The notes beneath the pieces are model-generated. The model had not been told where the DNA came from and did not search any database. It was given only the letters and a program-made list of their open reading frames with translations. This document shows positions 57,073 to 64,000 of a DNA stretch of 64,000 nt, one piece after another (the first letter of the stretch is position 1; each line of letters begins with the position of its first letter). The stretch covers positions 560,605-624,604 of the forward strand of contig JAJEKV010000182.1 in assembly GCA_021234155.1 (NCBI GenBank), in the 5' to 3' direction. The stretch comes from Isoetes taiwanensis. Lineage: Eukaryota > Streptophyta > Lycopodiopsida > Isoetales > Isoetaceae. The translations under genes and the position numbers were made by a program.

Positions 57073-57496
57073 TATTAAAATTACCTTTATGTTTTGCTAA
57101 AATTAACAAAACGCCCCTAGTTTTGGGGGTATTTTAATGGAAATGATCATATGATCCAAATGAGAATGAGTCTTCAGAGCTATTATAAAGGAGGATGAGA
57201 TCTTTCCATCAAATGCAAGATCATATAAATCGGAGTCTTAAATCACAAGTTATGCTATTTTTAATACACAAGAAAATTGTAGAAATTTCAGAGGGATTTA
57301 CGAGGCCATAACTTGAGATTTTGGAATCTGATTCAGGAGATGTTAATTTCATGGAAAGGTCTCAATCTCTTCTACAATATATCTGAAAGACTCATTCTCA
57401 TTTGGATCATCACAAAAAAGTTATGATCATTTCCATAAAAATACGCCCAAAACTAGGGGCATTTTGTTAATTTTAGCAAAACATAAGGGTATTTCA
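57073..57496. mobile_element. Foldback MITE-like element
   Basis: The two halves are inverted copies: TTTTGCTAAAATTAACAAAA, then CGCCCCTAGTTTTGGG on the left against CCCAAAACTAGGGGCATTTT, then GTTAATTTTAGCAAAA on the right. Pairing continues inward (CCAAATGAGAATGAGTCTT against AAGACTCATTCTCATTTGG). Arms are at least 130 bp with a central spacer of about 120 bp. No coding capacity. Confidence 0.8.
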
Positions 57497-57620
57497 GAGT
57501 TTTTCCCTTTAAAATTATTTGGAACCATTGGATGCAAGCACATTGCACGACATATTCTAGGTCATCAAATTCCAACCCTCGAATTGAAGTCAAGATGGGA
57601 TCAAATCCCCCCTTTTTGAC

Positions 57621-58360
57621 TTACCCCTCAAAAACAAACCATTCCATGGTTAAATGTGTATGACCACAGAATATGAAGCCGTACATACTGGCAAGAAATT
57701 CTAACAATTCGCACATAATTCGAACATCTTGATACCTGTAATCCAGCTTATGAATTTCCAATGCATCCCTGACCTTGGCCTTCACCGCATCACCGAACTC
57801 ATCGAAGAAAACAAAGGCAGAGTTGATGGACGAAAAAGATGGGATCAATTCTGGCAGAATAGAGGGCACCCATGTCCTCATAAGGGACATTCTTTCCTCC
57901 CGTCCAAAAATAAACAAATCCAATGTTTTCCAATGTACCACCGCCAGGAGTTTTTACAGATTTAGCTGTGTAATTTTGCCCAATAAACAGACTTGCAGTC
58001 TTGGCCGAGCTAACAACCTGCTGGTACATAACAGAGTATTTCTCTTTGAATTCAACAATGAAGCCTTCTTGACGTAGAAATCTGGGATTGAATTGGACGG
58101 GGGAGAAACAATGATTGGTTGTCCCAATTCCAAAAGCGGAAGAAAATGTTGGATCCTTGAGCAGTTACGAGATACCACCTATCCGACTAAAAAATGCACA
58201 TCCGGCGGCATTACAGTACCGGGGTGCCAATGGGTTGTCGTGAAAACACAATGGATATATGCCCGGTTGATCTGTTTGCGTGGATCATCGTGCGAAGAGC
58301 CCGCGATGGTCATTATGCCTTGCTATCTACGAAGCATGGAATTCAAAAACAAAACGAATA
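57621..58360 (-). pseudogene. PPO: Polyphenol oxidase (tyrosinase-type) pseudogene
   Basis: Polyphenol oxidases are plastid di-copper enzymes oxidising o-diphenols. Minus strand, shifting frames, in order: HDDPRKQINRAYIHC (about 58330-58270), then WYLVTAQG and FFRFWNWDNQ (about 58180-58100), then IPDFYVKKASLLNSKRNT, SSAKTASLFIGQNYTAK, PGGGTLENIGFVYFWTGG, EDMGALYSARIDPIFFVHQ (58029-57799), then SAFVFFDEFGDAVKAKVRDA and LEIHKLDYRYQDV, the PPO1_DWL domain (57830-57700). This is the CuA-to-DWL order of plant PPO. The CuA LFFPWHRW segment is partly deleted, the CuB His-His of FFAHH is FFVHQ, and several frameshifts are present. It is inactive. Confidence 0.85.
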
Positions 58361-59507
58361 GATCAAGTTAGAAAAGCACATTGAAGAGCACATTTGTCGG
58401 CCGTTGAAAAGAGTGGTTGGAACTCAAATTAGTCCTCAAGAAAAATGCGTTGGCTGCCTCTTGCATAGAACCAACGAAGATGAAGGAAGCCAATCGACAC
58501 CAACCTAGCCAGGAATAGCAGCATGCCTGCTTGGTTGCCATCTGCCGCTCGCCCATGTGAAGTGCAGCCCTCCCAACTGCACAAATGCAAGAATCCAAAT
58601 CCTAGATTCCCCTGTTTGGAATCTTGGGTGCTAGCATCAGCTTATACTGTATTTACATACGGATACAACACCACACCATGCAAAATCTTATGTTACAAAA
58701 CTACAGTTTCTGATTTCGGCAAGATAATCGCTGATTCCACTGAGGCACTTGGCAATTAACAAAACATCCAGTCTCTAAACTAAAACACTGCAAAACTCTG
58801 GAGGCTAATTGCCTGACTCCAAATTTAAATGACAGGGGAACGGGTCGACATTTAGGACAATTTCAAACTACTACCTTCTGATTTGAAGCCACATGTTCGT
58901 ATTTCTCAGTCCACGGTCAGATTTTCAAGACCCATTTCTTTGAATCTGGTTGCCACTTCTTAATGGAATCGCAGATGATAGAAGAGGGATGGATGTTAGC
59001 AATTACAAAGAACTACCATTACCACAAGTGGAATCTGACCCTCTGCACAAAATGCGCTAACAAATGCATCCCTTTCGAGAATTTGTAAGGATTTTTTTAA
59101 ATATGTCATAGGTGATCTCCATCAATAACCATGGAGCCGCAAACATCTCAGAGGATGTGGGAAAGCAACATTCAAGAATTTTATAGAAATTTTAGTATAT
59201 ACTCTGATAGACTGATTTCCACGTATGGTTTGAACCTTTCCCGAGGTAGCCTTTCCTGACAGCACTCCTCCCAAAGGCCGTATGCTAATGGACCACTTTC
59301 CCCACTTCAGTTTCCCTATCAGACCTTTGAATCCTCCATTCAAGTTCTCTGCTGCGAGCAGGTTCAATAAAAATCCAAGATCGCTCTAGGAGAACTTATC
59401 AAACCGTGAAGCATCATGCAGGTGACGATGTAGAAACCCAAGTGTTTTGTAGTTCGGGAAGTACAGCGGCTCCGGAATGGCGATTCGACTTCGCCATATC
59501 ATTCAAA
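58361..59507. other. No recognised gene
   Basis: 58370-58600 lies upstream of the PPO pseudogene and may hold its decayed N-terminus, but no transit peptide or motif is identifiable. 59122-59367 has an 81-codon minus-strand frame I do not recognise. The rest shows nothing. Confidence 0.35.
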
Positions 59508-60140
59508 ATAGCAAAATTACCCTTGGAACCAAGTTACACTGTCAATTTTGCCAAAGAAAGAAACACGAACACCCTACATGGTAATACTTCGCAGCCACCT
59601 GTTAGGTCAATTGACTACAAGTGTATTGGACATGAACTACTTTGGCACCTCTTGGAGAAAGGATGGTCGTCTGCCCACGAGACTTGATCCCCAGGGTAAT
59701 GTCGACGTTCTAAGTCCATTGGCAGAGCCAATTCATAGTTTCGGAGTGGGGGAGTTGCCCTTCCATTATCAGGGGCCTTAGAGAGAGGAATTATGTTGTC
59801 ATCGCATTGTGGAAGGTGTTGACGCACCCTTAAGACCGTCTGGAAGAAGCTTATCCCAAATGTCCTCTCCCCATGGCCTTGACAACGGACGGGCAACTCC
59901 CACACTTCAGAACTATGAATTGGCTCTTCCAATGGACTTAGAACGTCGACATTATCCTGGGGACCAAGTTTCGTGGGCAGATGACCACTCCTCCAAGAAG
60001 TGCCAAAGTAGCTCATGTCCAACACACTTGTAGTCAATTGACTTAGCAGGTGGCTGCGAAGTATTTCCATGTAGGGCATTCGTGTTTCTTTCTTTGGCAA
60101 AATTGACTATGTAACTTAGTTTCTAGGATAATTTTGCCAT
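59508..60140. repeat. Large inverted repeat, ~280-bp arms
   Basis: The left arm (about 59508-59790) and right arm (about 59860-60140) are inverted copies. Examples: AGCAAAATTACCCTTGG against CCTAGGATAATTTTGCC (degenerate), CAATTTTGCCAAAGAAAG against CTTTCTTTGGCAAAATTG, and the GTCGACGTTCTAAGTCCATT block against AATGGACTTAGAACGTCGAC. Because the arms are inverted, related open frames appear on both strands (77 codons plus, 161 codons minus). It abuts the GA microsatellite at 60150. Confidence 0.85.
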
Positions 60141-60145
60141 TCTGT

Positions 60146-60149
<4 letters not shown>

Positions 60150-60211
<62 letters not shown>
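60150..60211. repeat. (GA)31 microsatellite at the 3' end of the LINE
   Basis: An uninterrupted GA dinucleotide run of about 62 bp, reading (CT)n on the minus strand. It directly follows the last bases of the LINE. Confidence 0.95.
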
Positions 60212-60212
<1 letters not shown>

Positions 60213-60262
60213 GAAGTTTATTACGCCTATGGGAGGCCTCAAAGACCTATTAGACGACATAT

Positions 60263-63200
60263 TTAAACATTATCATAGAATAATAGATGAGTTTCTGAGT
60301 CCTCATCTAGCTCATCACTCTCACTCATAATGTCATTATCTCCTAGCAAATCAGTACAACTTTTCAGGCAACTATCCCTATATTGTTGAAGTTCAATCAA
60401 GTAAGCCCCTATTATATTTCCATCCACCATGAAAAAGGATTGTAAATCCTCAGTATGTATCTGGTATTTGTCTCGTATAGATGTATATGCAATACACCTA
60501 AGTAAGGCATGTTCTTCATCTTCCACCTGCTCTTCCCCACATATTTTACAATATCTTTCATGCCTAGGAATGATATGTCCCCAACGCCCTACTTCCACCC
60601 CTAAATGATGTGAGCACAGTCGAATCCTGCTAATAACATGTCAATCCTGCTAGGTTGGGACCACAACTTCTTATGTATCTTAGCTAATACCCATTGCTTC
60701 AAGTGATCACCTATAGAAAGTGCCTCTTCCCAATGGATATCCCATCTATGGAACCACCGCTTCACATCATCAAACCATCCCTTTTCTGTACTAAACATGA
60801 ATGCTCGGTGTGTCAGGGAGGTGTCAGATTTGAGTCTTACCTTATGTAGGTAACGGATACATCTCAAAATGGCTTCTCCTTCGAGTGGCATGAACCCGCT
60901 TTCCGTCAACATCATCGGATATGGTGTTTGTGATTTGACTCCTAATTCCTGTCTCAAAAACTTACGTAGCACTTGCTCAATGTCATCCCATAACCCCTGA
61001 GGAAGACTTGGCCCCCATATCTCACATCCATATAATGTCACAGTCTGCACTAAGGATTCAAAAAGCCTAACCTTAAGATGCCATGACCATACATGCGCTT
61101 GCCTGCACATACTCTGTAACGCATACAATGCTTTTTGCCCACCATTAACTCATTGTGCAATACACTGATTCCATCTGTGATTCCTACTAAACTCCAGCCC
61201 TAGATATTTATATGACTCACATGTATCAACCGTATTTCCTTTATATGTGAAATGCCCATGTTTAAGTGCTCCTACTGTCATCATCTTCGTCTTTTCTAAG
61301 TTCACTTGCATGTCTGTGACATCACAAAAGCAAGACAATCCATCCAAATGTTTTTGCATATGCTCTTTTGAGCGTGCAAAAATAACAACATCGTCAGCAT
61401 ACATCAATAATTGGATCACATATCCATGTATTTCTATACCTCCCAGGCAATTTTCACGCATCCAATCTTCCAAGCTATCGATAAACACACCAAAAAGCGT
61501 TGGTGAGAGTGGGCATCCCTGCTTCACTCCTGTGTTACTTTCGATGTGGCTAAAAGAACCAGGTGTAGACAGCTGTACCAACACTTTTTCATATAAGACA
61601 TGAGTTGCATTCCTTAATTCTGATGGGACCTGTAATTTTTCCATTCTTTCCCATAGTTTCATTCGCGGGACTCTGTCAAAAGCTTTCTTAAAATCCACAA
61701 ATAGCACATATACGGGTTTCTTGGTTCCTTTAACAGCATCAAATATTGTTTTTAACACAAGAAGGTGATCTAGAGTGGATCTCCCTGCTCTAAAACCAGC
61801 CTGACTCTCTGCTCGCTTATCATTCCCTTCTGCCCATTTGCTGATTTTCTTCTCTAAAATCGTTGCCAATAGCTTTGAAAATAGACTGCTGACCGTAATG
61901 GTCCTATAATTATTCACATCCTGGCTGGATCCGCCCTTATGAATTGGTACAATTCTGTTTAACTGCCATTCTAATGGAAGACCTTCTCTCATGGTTGCAG
62001 AGAGGAGCTTAGCAATGATTTGATGGATAGAGTTTCCTGCCCATTTTAAGTGTTCTGCACACAAGCCATACAGATCCTTTGCTTTATTATTTGCCAGGCC
62101 CGCTATCCCATCAGCCACGTCTTCTTCATTTATCTGGAGATCCGACCTTATGCTAGTTTCTGCCGGAACATTATCCTGGTGATACAACCGACATACATGT
62201 TCCCATAATGTCTCACCTGAGATGGGGATCTCACTCGTTTTTTTATTCTTCAATTCATTCCAGAATAACTTGGGTTCAACAATATATTTATGACACATAG
62301 CTTCCTGCCGGCATTTTATAAATCGCCGTTTCTTACTTCTTACTATGCTTTTATACTGTTGCTTATATAAATCTTTATCCTTATGTTCACAATGCTTCCA
62401 TTTGAACTTCGCCAGTCTGCAGTCTTGATCAAACCAGGATCTACAAGGCAGTCCCTTCTTGGCCCTACTAGAAACAAAAGTTTCTTGCGCAGTGTTCACT
62501 AGCAGCAATCTTAACTGTTGACATGCTAAGGAAGTATCATCCGCCCACCTGGTGTGGCTGCATTTCATTTCAAGATTGGCCTGGAATTTATCCTGCAAGC
62601 GGGGATTCATATGTATTGCTGTTTTCGGCACCACAATTTATGTTACAGGTTGGCTAGCAGATAAAACAAATCTCAAGAATGCATGATCAGATTCTAAGTT
62701 CTCATCACTAACATCAAATGCTAGTAATTGTTCTAGTGTGTCATCTGCCATGATCAAGTAGTCTACTGTACTTCTGCCTCTACAAGTATTCTTTTTGGAT
62801 TCTGGAAATCTTACTAACCCATTACAAATTAAAAGATTTGTGTTACCGCATAGATTCAACAACTGCCTACCTGATTTGGTCACAATATTGTCCATCGAGT
62901 CCCTGTTCCAGCCCTGCAGCTTAAGTTCATCTTCAGACATGGCCTCTAACCAGAGTGGGTCCTTAGCACCTGTGTACATGGCTGTTTGATTGTCTCCTGT
63001 TCTGCCATTGAAATCTCCAGCTAAAATAACTTTGCCTTTATTCCGATACTCCATAATATCCTGTTCTAAACAATAGAACATGTCATCGCTACAAGCATCA
63101 GTATCCGTATATACCTTCCCATGCCTGGGAGCAAAATAGCATATAGCCAAAAAATACAATGAGTGTGACCCTTTTATTTGAATCCAACAATATTGATTAT

Positions 63201-63450
63201 TTTTATCTTTTCTGACACCTTGTATGATATTTCCAACCTCTGGTCTGACATAGCAAGCTACACCGCCATTTCCCATATCCCCGTTTCTAAATCTCTTACT
63301 ACTAATAGAAAATATCATATTGAAACCTTCAATTTCTGGAAGTGAATAAAGATTCGTTTCACCAAAGCATATCACATCTGTGGTGTTGAGAATATCCTTC
63401 ATACTGTATATTTTATCCAGAGTAAGCCTGTTTATATTCCATACTACCAC
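60263..63450 (-). pseudogene. LINE ORF2: endonuclease, reverse transcriptase, zinc finger
   Basis: 63450-62638 is the APE endonuclease (WNIN start, CFGET, LAGDFNGRTG, RSTVDYLI, LESDHAF). A single in-frame TAA (62638-62640) separates it from the 494-codon RT frame 62634-61150, with LNRIVPIHKGG, NNYRTITVSSLFSKL, VYVLFVDFKKAFDRVPR, NTGVKQGCPLSPTLFG and the catalytic LLMYADDVVIFAR. An in-frame TGA (61150-61152) separates the thumb region 61128-60601 (TVTLYGCEIWGPSL). A one-base shift then opens 60598-60263, with the finger C-x2-C-x9-H-x4-C in YCKICGEEQVEDEEHALLRC. The order is that of an APE-type LINE. The VKQGCPLSP form is unlike the RQGDPLSP of common plant L1 elements. Confidence 0.9.
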
Positions 63451-63471
63451 TCTGAGACCTCCCTCAAGTCC

Positions 63472-63932
63472 CTATGGAGATATCACGGCCTTGCCTTTCA
63501 CCCATTTGACCAACTGATTTTGCTTTTTAGCTTCCTTAAACTTCTCGATTTCGTGCTTCTTCTCTTTCATTCCTTTCAATGTATGCCTCTGTTTAATGAC
63601 TTGAAGACGAGCTTCCCGGTCTGGAAATTTCACTAATATATGTCTGGTTCCCTTGTCTTTCTTTCCGATCCTATAAGCCTCAGTATAATCCGGTGCTGCT
63701 ATTTGCATTTCTTCTCGAAAGAATTTTCCCACCACATTCTTAGTATCTTCGGAGGTTTGTTCTGGAAGTCCCACAATGCGCAGATTGAGGCTCTGTGTTT
63801 TCTCTCTTGGGTTTCTACATATTGTTCAAAGGTTGTCCTGAGTTCATTGATTTCATCTGATGCATCTGGCATATCTCCACGATCCTGTAGCTCCTTAATT
63901 TCCTTCTTAACCACATCCATGTCCTGATGCAT
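63472..63932 (-). pseudogene. LINE ORF1-like protein (coiled coil plus L1-ORF1p-type RNA-binding domain)
   Basis: 63932-63699 begins MHQDMDVVKKEIKELQDRGD, then INELRTTFEQYVETQERK, a heptad-rich coiled coil. A frameshift near 63805 leads to 63774-63472, with NLRIVGLPEQTSEDTKNVVG, then EAYRIGKKDKGTRHILVKFP and IKQRHTLKG. That layout (N-L-R-I-x-G-x-P-E, then A-x-R-I-G-K, then V-K-F) is the RRM of vertebrate L1 ORF1p (Transposase_22). Plant L1 ORF1 usually has an RRM with a CCHC knuckle, which is not seen. The frame ends TAG at 63472-63474 and the same frame continues into the endonuclease seven codons later. The N-terminus may extend past 64000. Confidence 0.75.
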
Positions 63933-64000
63933 TTGCTAAAAATCTGCCCTGAGCGTTTCATTCTCCTTCCTCAAAAATCGTATTTCCTCCAACAGATTAT

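Larger units (their letters stand above)
60212..64000 (-). mobile_element. Non-LTR retrotransposon (LINE), 5' end beyond the window
   Basis: Minus-strand LINE with, in its orientation: an ORF1 piece (coiled coil then RNA-binding domain), APE-type endonuclease, reverse transcriptase, and a C-terminal CCHC-type zinc finger, then a short 3' UTR. The 3' UTR contains AATAAA (minus strand, about 60219-60224) and ends in (CT)31 rather than poly(A). Only a few disabling mutations were found: stops between ORF1 and EN, between EN and RT, and after the RT core, plus two frameshifts. It is a young copy. Target-site duplications cannot be judged because the 5' end is off the window. Confidence 0.9.

Noticed and set aside
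59548-60033. Similar 74-77 codon ORFs on the plus strand and a 161-codon minus ORF as a repeated gene family
   Set aside because: The similarity is explained by the arms of one inverted repeat; no independent evidence of a protein.
1-64000. CRISPR arrays, bacterial operons, rRNA genes, viral genomes
   Set aside because: None seen: no regularly spaced identical repeats with unique spacers, no rRNA core sequence, no viral replication or capsid genes beyond LTR retroelement proteins.

Overview
The window is nuclear DNA from a land plant, probably one with a large, repeat-rich genome. The evidence is two intact intron-rich plant genes (a SERK-type receptor kinase and the ALG2 mannosyltransferase), fragments of other plant genes (a GT47 EGF/exostosin protein, RPA1, MSH4, polyphenol oxidase, a DMXL/RAV1-like protein) and abundant LTR retrotransposons primed by initiator-Met tRNA. 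I cannot name the species. The non-L1 style LINE and the gene set would fit a fern, lycophyte or gymnosperm as well as an angiosperm.

Layout. 0-20.8 kb: decayed host-gene pieces (MSH4 at ~0.8-1.2 kb, RPA1 at 4.4-6.7 kb, GT47/EGF at 14.1-15.3 kb, a DMXL/RAV1-like exon at 16.6 kb), a 3' end of a Ty3/gypsy element at 2.3-3.5 kb, a PIF1/Helitron helicase remnant at 8.4-8.9 kb, and an intact eight-exon ALG2 gene on the minus strand (9672-12886). 20.8-50.1 kb: one nested stack of retroelements, all on the minus strand. Outer Ty3/gypsy element A (LTRs 20806-22370 and 48750-~50124) has been invaded by a Copia-type TR-GAG element (22935-25282, TSD ATGCC), a foldback MITE (25430-25984) and a second related Ty3/gypsy element B (26279-39434, TSD CATCT on the plus strand). 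50.1-57 kb: foldback repeats and an intact eleven-exon SERK-like gene (52431-56845, plus strand). 57-60.2 kb: a foldback element, a polyphenol-oxidase pseudogene and a large inverted repeat. 60.2-64 kb: a LINE on the minus strand, running out of the window.

The most unusual observation is in the gypsy elements. Both A and B carry, between the 5' LTR/leader and gag and in the same orientation as pol, decayed remains of a histone H3-fold ORF. In A the pieces include the 11-residue string NLCAIHAKRVT, an REIRR...REIMQEF block, an RVIPLAVRSLQEATKAEL block co-linear with the H3 alpha-2 helix, and a C-terminus ending a few residues after RIR as H3 does. B holds an independently mutated copy, which shows the H3 module belongs to the element family. 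The same elements carry an integrase chromodomain and a further conserved ORF region of unknown function upstream of gag.

All coding calls rest on reading translations and splice sites by eye. No database search was run. Coordinates inside decayed elements are approximate to tens of bases; LTR, TSD and exon boundaries of the intact genes were read base by base.
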